Assembly (NCBI GenBank): GCA_000934385.1
Contig: KN880914.1
Location: forward strand, 1-10,973
Reading direction: 5' to 3'
From: Cylindrobasidium torrendii FP15055 ss-10
Lineage: Eukaryota > Basidiomycota > Agaricomycetes > Agaricales > Physalacriaceae
Length of the DNA: 10,973 nt
Shown here: positions 1 to 7,533 of the stretch, piece by piece
Layout: each line of letters begins with the position of its first letter
Position numbering within the stretch: position 1 is the stretch's first letter
Translations under genes and position numbers: made by a program
The notes under the pieces: model-generated
Database searches by the model: none
What the model was told of the DNA's origin: nothing
What the model saw: the letters and a program-made list of their open reading frames with translations, nothing else

Positions 1-756
1 TATGAATGCATATTTCGAACAAAATACCGGATTGAGGTTTCCAGGGAGGTTTGGAAAGCACATTTGAGGCGTAAGGTTTGAGGTTTTCCAATGGTATAAT
101 GAAGATACTATCAAGTTTCCTATAGGTATGGACTTCACCAGCGTGAGATATGGGCTGGATATGGGTGTGAATACTCGATGATCGAGTTTGATCACACCCT
201 TCTTCGAAATTCACAAAGACCCCCACGGTAGTACACCCTCCTCAAAGTTGATAGAGCACTAACATACTATGCCTAAGTCTACACTGAAATTCGCGGGGTG
301 TGGGAGGCCATCACTCCCCGTGAATCCCAACTTTACTCACTCACAGTACATTATTCATGATGGGGACAATGATAGTATATGTTGAATATGCTTGTAAAGT
401 TGCGTTTTTTTTTAGAATCAAGTGCCATACACTTGGTATCATGGGATGCACACGTCTATACTGTATTATATAAAATGACTGCCGTAGACCTGATATTACA
501 CTGCTGCACCAGAACATCTATGGGTCATATATTTCTGAGTCATATGGCAGACATATATTTTTTAGCCGTTCTCATGGGGAGACCTTTAAGATTTACACAG
601 GTAGGTGATAATTGAAGAAAATAGATCCTGGGCATCACTATTTCTTAGATATCCGTGTTGTTACAGATAGACTGTATTCACGTCGGTCAAAATGCAGGAA
701 ATGGAACAAAATACGATTATATTGCACGACAACTACTTGGACTACAACAGATACGT
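1..756. other. AT-rich intergenic stretch, no recognisable gene
   Basis: No reading frame here has a composition or motif I can link to a protein family. The longest plus-strand frame (379-615, 78 codons) is Cys/His/Leu-rich without domain features and looks like chance. There are short T and TATA-like runs, for example around 405-412 and 467-475, but nothing is positioned as a promoter for a supportable gene. I looked here for the missing C-terminal part of the Hsp70 relic that ends near 757 and found none in the part inspected next to it. Confidence 0.6.
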
Positions 757-1433
757 CTACTTCTGCATAACGGGCCGCTGCATGCAATGCGCTACAAAGG
801 TATCATTAGCGGTGGGCACTAACCAAGTTAACCAAGTCACATACCACAAACAAAGCACATGAAATACGTTGGAATCAGGGACAGTGGTTAACACCCTTGC
901 TGGCGTCGCGACCAAAGACAACATTGAAGACAAGGGGCGTGCAAGCCATGCTACCAACAGAAACAACCTCATCAGTGTTGCTTGCTTTCAGTGAGGCAAG
1001 GATCGACAGTGCGCTAGACAAGGTCACCGACAAGGGCTTCGAATCGAGAGTGCATGATGCTCGGGTCGACGTGCTTAGGAACGGACGTGTTCACAGTAAT
1101 GAAAGGCAAGTCAATGTCGGTCTGAGCACTCTCCGACAGATGAAGACAATGTCGAAGTCCTCACCACCAAGATGGGCATCACTGCTGGTGGACTTGACCT
1201 CAAAAAGACTGCCATGTATTTCGAGAATGAATGTTCTACCACTCAAGTCGTGAGGCGCAGAGAGCAAAGACAGATCTGAGATGATACACCAAGGTCAAGT
1301 CCAATAGCAAGGGCAGCTACAGTGGGCTCGTTGATGACACGTAGAACATCGAGCCTGGCAGCGCATCGGTTTGTCGACTGAATATTCGAGTTGGAGGGTT
1401 CGCGGCTACCTAGATGAAGACTGGGACCGTCAG
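757..1433 (-). pseudogene. Mitochondrial Hsp70 (SSC1/DnaK-type) pseudogene
   Basis: Read on the minus strand, scattered frames spell successive pieces of an Hsp70, in the correct order. They are VTVPAYF-like LTVPVF (about 1416-1433), [18 protein letters not shown] (about 1290-1353), [18 protein letters not shown] (within 1140-1249), [19 protein letters not shown] and HSRFEALVG (about 1020-1130), then SVGSMACTP and FGRDASKGVN (about 880-985). Functional Hsp70 is an ATP-dependent chaperone. The phrases VLRVINEPT, LPFIT and SKGVN match the mitochondrial class better than the cytosolic or ER classes, where the first reads NVLRIINEPT. Lesions: several frameshifts, a TAG in the FEALVG segment, and a gap of roughly 35 codons between EDFD and the TDIDLPF segment that joins them directly. 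The ATPase N-terminus and whole substrate-binding domain are not recognisable. A Ser/Arg/Leu-rich stretch upstream (about 1500-1650) could be a remnant of the targeting peptide, but that is speculation. Family identity is from motif memory. Confidence 0.88.
792..867 (-). other. Relic spliceosomal intron in the Hsp70 pseudogene
   Basis: On the minus strand, the Hsp70 segment FGRDASKGVN and a short PD-like continuation are followed by GTATTTC (splice donor, starting at 867). A CTAAT branch-point match lies near the 3' end, and TTTGTAG (acceptor) ends at 792. The 76-nt length is typical of basidiomycete introns. Just after the acceptor, a frame reading ALHAAARYAE is a weak match to the Hsp70 AVAIGAAIQG segment. 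A surviving intron means the pseudogene arose by DNA duplication or decay in place, not by reverse transcription of a spliced mRNA. Confidence 0.6.
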
Positions 1434-2307
1434 GTTACGTGGTACATGGGTTGCCAATGCGCGGTCGTCAACGAGAGCCAAGGGGAGCATAGCGTTGCAG
1501 CCATTGAGGATCGACGAAGTAGCGGGAGGCTGTGGGTTGGGAGAAGAGATGACGACCGCCCTGTTCCGGCCCGATAACTACGGCTTTGCGAGGACTGCGT
1601 GTCGTTGCTAAGGGAGCGAGGCGGGTTGTTCTGAACGGCGAGCTCAACTAGCGATGCGGTCAATAAATCCGGTAGACTACAGACGATATAGCGAAGCCAC
1701 CACTTGCTGTGAGAATAGTCAATGTACCGTTTTAACGAAGTAAATGAACATTACAATGTTATGTCCAGCGAGCGCATCTGCTAAGGCTCTGAGCGCGCTC
1801 TAGATGCGCAAACCAAACACGGCGGTGGGCCCGCAGCGCCTGAGTGTTGAAAAATCTCTCGTGTTTTGCGCGACTTTGGAGCCACGACGGTGCGAGCATC
1901 TGACGCCCATGGTGGTTGCTCTCAGAATTGCCGATCTTGGAACCGAGTGTTCAGCGCGCCGACTACTGCCTACCGGCATATGCCAGACCGGTGGCGTTAG
2001 CATCGCGTTTAGGTGTCGAAGGCGTGGATAATTCTTGTATGTGAGTTTTTTCGATACAGCATTTCACTATCCACATTGATATTTGTAACCCATATAGCCA
2101 GCATATGGATTGCTCAAGTAGGAGACTCACACATGCACAACACAATTTGAGCAGCTCAATTTTACAGGAAGTTTGACATATAGCTAGCTCTATTCTCGGT
2201 GCAGCGGTGTACCCAAATATTACCACCCCCGCTCTGCTCAGAGCTCTATTATTCCTAGGCCGAGTCAATCATCCGGCGCCTGTGTTCTGGACATAGTCGG
2301 CCTCCCG
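1434..2307. other. Intergenic region between Hsp70 relic and F-box gene
   Basis: There are small overlapping frames on both strands (for example 1430-1663 minus, 1804-2031 plus, 1963-2268 minus), all under about 100 codons and without motifs. 1500-1650 minus is rich in Arg, Ser, Thr and Leu in one frame and might be the decayed 5' end of the Hsp70 copy. From about 2030 the sequence is AT-richer, as expected for the 3' flank of the minus-strand F-box gene. I see no clear polyadenylation signal, RNA gene or repeat. Confidence 0.5.
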
Positions 2308-3774
2308 TCACCGGAAGAAGTCCATACCCCATCGCTTTTCCCCAAAGCGACCGAGCTCTTCGACCAGGATTTCCGGTACAATATTCAGGTCGTCCTCGTG
2401 AGAGGGATACTGCACCTCACTCTGGATTCGAGTCGTGCTTCTCGCGAGTACACTCTCCAGCAATTTGACGGGACGCAGGGCCAAATGTCGATGCCGGTGT
2501 GGAAGCAGATAGCACAGGCGGAGATCATCAAGCCTGCAATAACTCCCAGCTTCCATTGCCCTGAATAACCATTCTCTATGCTTTTCGCGACCCAAATCAA
2601 ATGCCGCACCAAAGTGGCGCAAATGCGGTAGCCGCTGCTCCGCAACGACAAGTAGTTCATCGGGGGTCGTGGTTGGAAGTTGAGGTAACAGGTATAAGTG
2701 GGAAAGCGTGTTACTGTGGAGGATTGGGCTCGTGGCGAGGCGCGGGGAGATAGTCATGTTCAGGACCGAAAGAGACGTAAAAAGACCTGTATCACACTGC
2801 GCCAAAAATTGCATCCCCACCTCTGATGGCCACGAAGCGACTGGACACCCGGTATCCCAAAGATTAGATTCATTTGGGTCAGTAGAATCGCCCGCCGCGA
2901 CTAATAGTTTGTGCATCACAGGTGTTGTCAGGTTGCTGAGGTAGAAATCGATGTGCTCGACTGTGGTGGCACGAACGACGAGATGTGAGAGCAATGGAAG
3001 ATATGTCATCTGGGTATGACTGGGGCCGTGTAGATGCGAGAAGTTACGGCGATCCAGAATTGTAAGGGTCTTTAGATTTTTCATCATGTGTAGAGCGTCG
3101 AATAACTTTCTGTCCATCTGGTAACCATCGCGATAGAATGAGACTGCTAGGTGTGTCAATGACACACACGACTGCCCCGTCAATGTGGGTAACATTGGCA
3201 TCTCTAAGCAGAACATGCTCGTGGAGGCGGCAGCGGCAGAGTAGACACATGATATCAACACCCGGGAGTCATTGTTCATCGAAGTCTTGATCATGGGCAA
3301 AGAGATGGTACGAAGGTCGAAATTGCCAACAGCCTGCATGGCCCCAATGATCACTGGAAAAATCTTAGATATGAGCCTCGGCGAAGACACGTCTGGCGCC
3401 TCGATATGTGAAATGCGTCGCAAGACATCGGGGTGAGCAGCAAACCACGTTTTGACGGAGTCAAGTGAGGTGTCATCAGCTGCAACATCCGGAGACAACG
3501 ACTCAGTAATAAACACAGTGATTCTGTGATTCCCATCAATTGTAAACTGTTTCGAAAGAGCGTATAAGTCGTGGATGGAAGGGGCCGTTGGAATCGTCAG
3601 GCCGGCCGTCCATATGTCAGGGAAAGTCTGCAGGAAGGTGCCCCATGCTCGACATACTAGACTCAATCTTCGTGCTAACTGCAGCCGACGGTTCAGAGGC
3701 AGCATCCTCTGGCACAGCGTGAATATGTAATTGAGTACTTCGGCGGGTAATATGAAGAACAGGTTGCGCGACAT
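2308..3774 (-). CDS. F-box domain protein (basidiomycete type), 488 aa
   Basis: This is likely a substrate-recognition subunit of an SCF (Skp1-Cullin-F-box) ubiquitin ligase. The F-box would dock on Skp1 and the C-terminal part would bind the target. Residues about 7-55 form the F-box: ILPAEVLNYIFTLCQ, then ARRLSLVCRAWGTFLQTFPDIW, with the usual LP, IF, LVCRAW and P-x-(I/L)-W signatures. The rest has irregular Leu-rich segments (LKTLTIL, LPLLSHLVV, LSHLYLLPQLP, LPHLRHFG) that suggest a degenerate leucine-rich-repeat fold, common in expanded mushroom F-box families. The frame is open for 502 codons from a TTG at 3816. I chose the first in-frame ATG (3774), because it sits 9 codons before the F-box and TTG starts are not expected in fungi. 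The sequence is intact, with no intron needed and a TGA stop. An out-of-frame upstream ATG at 3826 overlaps the start. Substrate unknown. Confidence 0.88.
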   Translation of the reverse strand: MSRNLFFILPAEVLNYIFTLCQRMLPLNRRLQLARRLSLVCRAWGTFLQTFPDIWTAGLTIPTAPSIHDLYALSKQFTIDGNHRITVFITESLSPDVAADDTSLDSVKTWFAAHPDVLRRISHIEAPDVSSPRLISKIFPVIIGAMQAVGNFDLRTISLPMIKTSMNNDSRVLISCVYSAAAASTSMFCLEMPMLPTLTGQSCVSLTHLAVSFYRDGYQMDRKLFDALHMMKNLKTLTILDRRNFSHLHGPSHTQMTYLPLLSHLVVRATTVEHIDFYLSNLTTPVMHKLLVAAGDSTDPNESNLWDTGCPVASWPSEVGMQFLAQCDTGLFTSLSVLNMTISPRLATSPILHSNTLSHLYLLPQLPTTTPDELLVVAEQRLPHLRHFGAAFDLGREKHREWLFRAMEAGSYCRLDDLRLCYLLPHRHRHLALRPVKLLESVLARSTTRIQSEVQYPSHEDDLNIVPEILVEELGRFGEKRWGMDFFR

Positions 3775-3826
3775 AGCTTCGTCGGAAAAACTTTGCCCGC
3801 GATTTGCCTTCTTCAAAGTTCAACAT
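3617..3826 (-). other. Overlapping upstream ORF (uORF) of the F-box gene
   Basis: An ATG at 3826 opens a 69-codon frame that runs past the F-box start (3774) in a different frame and ends inside the F-box coding region. If the transcript begins above 3826, scanning ribosomes meet this ATG first, which would reduce translation of the F-box protein. The peptide has no recognisable motif. An alternative is that transcription starts below 3826 and this ATG is never used. Confidence 0.3.
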
Positions 3827-3946
3827 GTATCTTAGAGAATATTCGCATCTACAGCTGAAATAAAACTCACATCAACGCTATTGGAGGTGCTTGACCGTGG
3901 TGGCATATGTGTCGAGGTGAGGGGATGGGGCGGTCCGCTGACGCCT

Positions 3947-3954
3947 TATAAAAG
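3947..3954 (+). promoter_or_regulatory. Candidate TATA box (TATAAAAG)
   Basis: A perfect TATAAAAG on the plus strand, bracketed by two direct copies of GACGCCT (3940-3946 and 3955-3961). ATGs follow at 3968, 3976 and 3982, but they open only short frames without family matches. The site points away from the F-box gene. A plus-strand transcript from here is possible but unproven. Confidence 0.3.
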
Positions 3955-4141
3955 GACGCCTGTGAGCAATGCTGATTGTGCCATGCGAGTGCACACTGCA
4001 ATGCACGTAGCCAGTCTGCAGGGCTTGATGCAACAGTTCATTGCTTATTTACCCTTGCGTCTATTGAGAGCAATAAGTCACCGGTACCTTTCACCCTGGT
4101 TGTAAAGGACGATTATCTGACGAACATGCCAACAAGTCACT

Positions 4142-4208
4142 GTAAGTATGACTCTGAATTGCTCATTGTCCAGCCACCGCAATCATATCCGTTATTTCTG
4201 TTGCACAG
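4142..4208 (+). other. Candidate spliceosomal intron in an unknown plus-strand transcript
   Basis: Donor GTAAGTATG at 4142 is near-ideal for fungi. CTGAA and CTCAT branch-like motifs follow, then a pyrimidine-rich tract ending in TTGCACAG at 4208, giving 67 nt. An alternative acceptor at 4173 would be too short. With the TATA-like site near 3947 this hints at a transcribed unit. Neither spliced frame I followed stays open beyond a few dozen codons, so it may be non-coding or chance. Confidence 0.25.
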
Positions 4209-4752
4209 CCTACCTGCTCTGGTGAACATCAGCTTCTCCGCCTATTTTGACGGCGGAATCAGTTTCAGGGTCAGACTGTCTATCGCGAGAAGTAGAAGTA
4301 GGCCATCACACCGGGGGCAATCTATACAGGCGAGTCGATAACGACTGTACATGGGCGTGTAAATGAATAGGGCTAATCGTAACTGAGAACCAACAACCAA
4401 TGGTTATTGGGGTGTGCCGAAGGCGAGGGGGTTCAGGTTCGTGTGAGGCGCAGCTGCACGTGGGTCCGAGGCGTGAGCGTTCGAACCTGACGCGAAGGGC
4501 CTCGGGAGAGCTACAGAATGTGGGGGATGAATGAGGTTGATCCACACACGACTCGGGGTAACCTGAACCCTGCCCTGAACGCGGGGGGAAAGGAGACCAA
4601 ACCCTGAGAGGGAACGAATCCAATACCCCTGCGCTGGGGAAACAACTGGTAGAAGGGAGGCGGGCGGAAGAAAATGAAGGACCAGCGGCCGGTCGTGAAC
4701 GCCAGAGGCAAAAAGAACTGGGATTTGCGATCGCTGAGTTGCTTGCTTCATC

Positions 4753-4791
4753 TGTGAGCATCGTCCATGAGCCTCGTGGACGATGCTCACA
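4753..4791. repeat. 39-nt hairpin-forming inverted repeat
   Basis: Arms TGTGAGCATCGTCCA (4753-4767) and TGGACGATGCTCACA (4777-4791) are exact reverse complements, 15 bp, separated by 9 nt. The spacer itself can pair 3 more bp after one T-G mismatch, so nearly the whole segment is one palindrome. No T-run follows, so it does not look like a terminator. It could be a small-RNA hairpin, a cruciform or the collapsed end of a mobile element. Confidence 0.8.
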
Positions 4792-5679
4792 TGCTGCGGC
4801 GGCGTTCACGTTTGCCTTATCCTCCGATGCGCCATCACTCGTACCTCGCTACAGGCGCATCACGGATTGTACTTGGATTGTACACTACCGTACTTCACCA
4901 ATCCCTTAAATAACTTTCCTGACTCACATATAATGTCGTCTACTTACAATACAGGATTATGTATTGATAACCGAAGTCAAGCTCAGCAATTAGATGACCT
5001 TGAGATGACCCATATTTAGCATCAGCCAATCAGAACGACTTTTCCATTTGCCGGGGAGTTTTCGATCCTAATAATAATAATAGTACGGTGTGATCCGAAA
5101 GAGAATCTGCCGGACGCTGCCGTCAATAGAAGATCACAATGATCGGGTTTATACATTGGTTTACACAAGGCCTATCGCCGAGTAAGCCTCTGCATATTCT
5201 CTAGCGCCGCCATTCACACCATATTCACCAGCGCCTCCGCCTCTGGGTCATAAGCGAGGCGCGATCAGCATACCGCCCCCGTAAGCGCCTGCCGAACGGC
5301 ACAGAGATGCCGGGCGCCGTCGCGGCTTGATGACATTGGTCGCGTCGTGTCCGCGCTGTGAAATGCCGAAATAGCAAGCGGAAAGCATAGTCAAGCTCGA
5401 AGTCAAAGAAAATAGCTTGCGTAGGCTGTTACACTCTGTATTATAGTAATGATAGTGTAGATTATTGTGCAGAAATCGAGTGTGCAAGTGCATAAATACT
5501 TGCAATAAATGTTTTGGACTTTCATGGTACACATGGCTTGTGTATTCAAAGGCGTGAGCAGATATATACTCTGAACTAAGTCCTGCACAAGGAGCGCAAA
5601 ATTCGTGCTATCTACGCTAGAAGCGGAGCATGCACGGCACCTGCACTTGAATATCGTTGATCTGGCGGCCGCGGGGCCC
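4792..5679. other. Intergenic stretch without supportable genes
   Basis: It holds a CAGCCAATCAG box (5023-5033) matching the NF-Y/CCAAT consensus but with no gene placed after it, and a short ATA microsatellite near 5070-5083. The minus strand of 5180-5400 has a small Gly/Arg/Tyr-rich frame in a GC-rich patch, too short and interrupted to identify. The sequence around 5410-5560 is AT-rich. Confidence 0.45.
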
Positions 5680-5802
5680 AACGTCTTTTGCGCCGCAGAA
5701 TGTCTTTCTTGGGGCAAGACAACGTCTTTTTGCGGCTTAGGAAACGCTTCCCGCGCCTCAGAAGATAGCAAAAAGACATTTTGTAACCCTAAAAAGACAT
5801 TA
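5680..5802. repeat. Cluster of five AAYGTCTTTTT-type repeats, direct and inverted
   Basis: Three forward copies (5680-5690, 5699-5710, 5721-5736) and two inverted copies (GCAAAAAGACATT at 5768-5780, AAAAAGACATTA at 5791-5802) of the same core lie in about 120 bp. The best pair, 5721-5733 and 5768-5780, matches at 12 of 13 positions as an inverted repeat with a 34-nt spacer. Two forward copies continue into GC-rich GCGCCGC/GCGGC. This resembles the subterminal repeats of a small DNA transposon or MITE. I found no clear target-site duplication. Confidence 0.55.
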
Positions 5803-6242
5803 GGCGGCAACGTCAACCGGAAATTAATACGGGCACTCCGAGCTCTGTTACAGTAGCGGCTGCGTGGCCTCAGCACGCTACGTTATACTGTCACGCACAC
5901 AGGAATTTTTTTTACATTAATGTTTAATTAAACGAGCTTAAATTGACCTTATACTCATGCAAATATTGTGATTCTGACTCTGTACTATGCTACTCCATTG
6001 ACCAGTCATGCTCAATAATACGACCTGAGTGTAGAGTTCTCTTGATATGTGCTCGAAAGCAAAGCACAGGCTATAGAGGGCTATAGAGGACTTGCGACGC
6101 AGTGGAGACGCCGCCGCAAATGCGGATCCGCCCTTCGCAGTGATCGCTCGGGTCATTTGCGCGGGCGGCCATCACGGCAACTCGGCGCACTCCCCTTCTG
6201 GGCCTCTGCAGCCTGCGCGCCTCCTAATTTCAGGACGACTTT
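5803..6242. other. Intergenic stretch before the tRNA-like relic
   Basis: AT-rich from about 5885 to 6050, with a TTTAATTAAA palindrome near 5925. A short tandem duplication, GGCTATAGAG twice, lies at 6069-6088. 6095-6220 is GC-rich. No reading frame here has recognisable features. Confidence 0.45.
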
Positions 6243-6259
6243 CCGGGAGTTGAACCCGG
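6243..6259 (-). pseudogene. Isolated tRNA T-arm (second B box)
   Basis: Just downstream of the tRNA-like relic on the same strand lies a perfect T-arm: CCGGG, loop TTCAACT, CCCGG. It includes B box GGTTCAACTCC (6246-6256) and is followed by AAAGTCG, which could be an acceptor 3' strand. No matching 5' half (CGACTTT on this strand) was found. It looks like the 3' end of another tRNA fused behind the first relic. Confidence 0.55.
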
Positions 6260-6266
6260 CAAAGAA

Positions 6267-6324
6267 TGGAATCAGCTGGGACTCGAACCCGCATCTGCCG
6301 TGCTAACCATTGCACTATGATCCC
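6267..6324 (-). pseudogene. tRNA-like relic lacking the anticodon arm
   Basis: Read on the minus strand from 6324, acceptor strand GGGATCA pairs with TGATTCC at the 3' end over 7 bp (one G-T wobble), followed by discriminator A. The D-arm is GTGC-AATGGTTA-GCAC. The T-arm is GCGGG-TTCGAGT-CCC(A)GC with one bulged A. Pol III A box TAGTGCAATGG (6307-6317) and B box GGTTCGAGTCC (6279-6289) are good matches. Only about 7 nt separate the D- and T-arms, where an anticodon arm plus variable loop needs about 21, so no anticodon exists and the isotype cannot be assigned. Total 58 nt. It could be a deleted tRNA gene or the head of a tRNA-derived SINE. Confidence 0.72.
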
Positions 6325-6497
6325 TTACAATTGTACAATGACTAGATATTTACATATGTACTTGCTACTTGGTACACTCGAGCCCCAAACAAACCGTATT
6401 GCTATCCAAATGGGGTGTGGAGCCTGTCAGTTATTGCCGTGCTTAGTCACACAGCGCGAAAGTTCTGGGAGGTGCTACGATTATTGGGATAGCTGTA

Positions 6498-7473
6498 ATG
6501 CAGCAGAGCGAGACGGCAGAAACCGACGTCGGCCTGCCCAGGACCGCAATGATAGTGCCTCTGGTCAAGGTAGCCACGTCCCAACTCGCGATGTCTCACC
6601 TGTCAACCCATCGCGAGGGCGACGCCGACCAAGAAGCCCTTCAAGCGATGGTGATGAGGAGCCGGAAGCGCCAGAGAAAAAACGACGACCAGACCCTAGC
6701 AGAGCCGCCGCCATCGAAGAAGCAACACTTACTGAGTCGCATAGGCGCATGCAAACTAGTATCCTCTCCTTCGGAATCGATGTCAATTTTGCAGTGCGCA
6801 ACCTCACATCGTCTTTTGGCGCGCCTCCATTCCCGCGAGGACAGTGGCGAAACATCCTCGAAGACACTGCGGTTGACTTCGAAATAAATTCATGCCCACG
6901 TTGGGTCACCAATCGAGTTCACAGCTGCGCGGGACTACCAGAATGAGACTGCCCAAGCCTTTGTCGATGTCCTTGGGAAAGACGGACCCTCCCTCAAGCT
7001 CACTACTCATGGACACTGAATTATATGCTGGACACGATACGTTGAGGCAGTCGTCTACGCCTATGGCGAGTTCCGACGCCCAGAGTTGCATCAGTACTTC
7101 GTGTACATCAACAACCTCTTCACAACGCGCGTGCAATCCATTCACCCACGGATCATTCGCCTTGACAAGGCCATCCGAGAGCTCATCGCCGATCGGACAG
7201 TCGCGAGCAATCCTCTTCAATGAGCCGAGCAAGTGGAAGCACCTTGAAGACCAGTATGTTGACTCGACCGGATCCCTGGCGAATTCCAACGACTCGCCCG
7301 GTGGCTCTCAGTCCAACCGACGAGCATTGCGGGAACGTCTTGGGAGAGTTGGCCAGCAACCCATCTGTCGCAACTGGAATGCTGGTGGACGCCGGCATGT
7401 GTGCAATGAGCCGGGATGCGCGGGGGGGGGGGGGGATCACCGTCGCAGCGAGTGCAGCAAAGCGCGTCACTGA
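6498..7473 (+). pseudogene. Gag-like protein with zinc-knuckle-like motif, broken
   Basis: The parent protein would package element RNA. Frame 1 of the break series (in phase with 6500, up to about 6885) reads an acidic/basic low-complexity head, a KKRRPDPSR basic stretch, then SFGIDVNFAVRNL and PPFPRGQWRNILED, a signature I associate with gag of fungal DIRS-like elements. A shift of one base near 6885-6890 moves homology to the frame in phase with 6915: GSPIEFTAARDYQNETAQAF, then EAVVYAYGEFRRPELHQY. That frame has a TGA at 7017-7019 and is followed by another shift at about 7209-7219. The tail is FNEPSKWKHLEDQYVDSTGS, then a Cys/His cluster CRNWNAG, HVCNEPGC and DHRRSEC ending at TGA 7471-7473. 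The start is uncertain: an ATG at 6498 sits at the right place but needs one more indel. A 14-G run crosses the knuckle. Confidence 0.72.
7422..7435 (+). repeat. 14-base G homopolymer inside the gag-like coding region
   Basis: Fourteen consecutive G residues encode a Gly run within the Cys/His cluster, between PGC and DHRRSEC. The knuckle residues on both sides are in the same frame, so the run as given keeps phase. Its length is nevertheless prone to both replication slippage and sequencing error. Confidence 0.9.
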
Positions 7474-7533
7474 GCAACCCGCTAGTGCGCCTTCACTCAC
7501 TCGACTGGACCGTGTTTCAATGGATAAGGTGTA

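Larger units (their letters stand above)
3827..4752. other. Uncharacterised stretch upstream of the F-box gene
   Basis: Contains frames on both strands (3976-4341 plus, 121 codons; 4306-4809 minus, 167 codons; 4404-4790 minus) with no recognisable domains. The minus frames overlap each other through a GC-rich, purine-skewed block (about 4420-4750), a common source of chance ORFs. Within it are a CCAAT and an inverted CCAAT (about 4398-4411) and a short inverted repeat, TCAGGTTCG near 4432 and CGAACCTGA near 4483. The F-box promoter should lie in the first few hundred bases, reading leftward. Confidence 0.4.

Noticed and set aside
897..1253. Plus-strand 118-codon frame
   Set aside because: It lies antisense to the Hsp70 relic, whose minus-strand frames give the recognisable protein segments. 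The plus translation has no motif.
4306..4809. Minus-strand 167-codon frame, and a second one at 4404-4790
   Set aside because: Two long frames overlap in different phases in a GC-rich, purine-skewed block, and neither shows a domain. The first begins within a few bases of the palindrome at 4753-4791. Chance ORFs fit better.
5248..5532. Gly/Arg/Tyr-rich minus-strand peptide, possible end of a glycine-rich protein
   Set aside because: Only a few dozen residues look biased, the reading shifts between frames, and no upstream domain supports a gene.
5781..5793. Telomere-like TAACCCTAA string
   Set aside because: A single 9-nt match without tandem repetition is expected by chance and does not indicate a telomere.
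5403..5876. Minus-strand 157-codon frame
   Set aside because: It runs through the five-copy repeat cluster and an AT-rich stretch, has mixed low-complexity composition and no recognisable motif.
6266..6497. Long N-terminal extension of the gag-like frame back to the ATG at 6266
   Set aside because: The extension lies across the tRNA-like relic on the opposite strand and has no gag-like composition. A start near 6498 is more credible.
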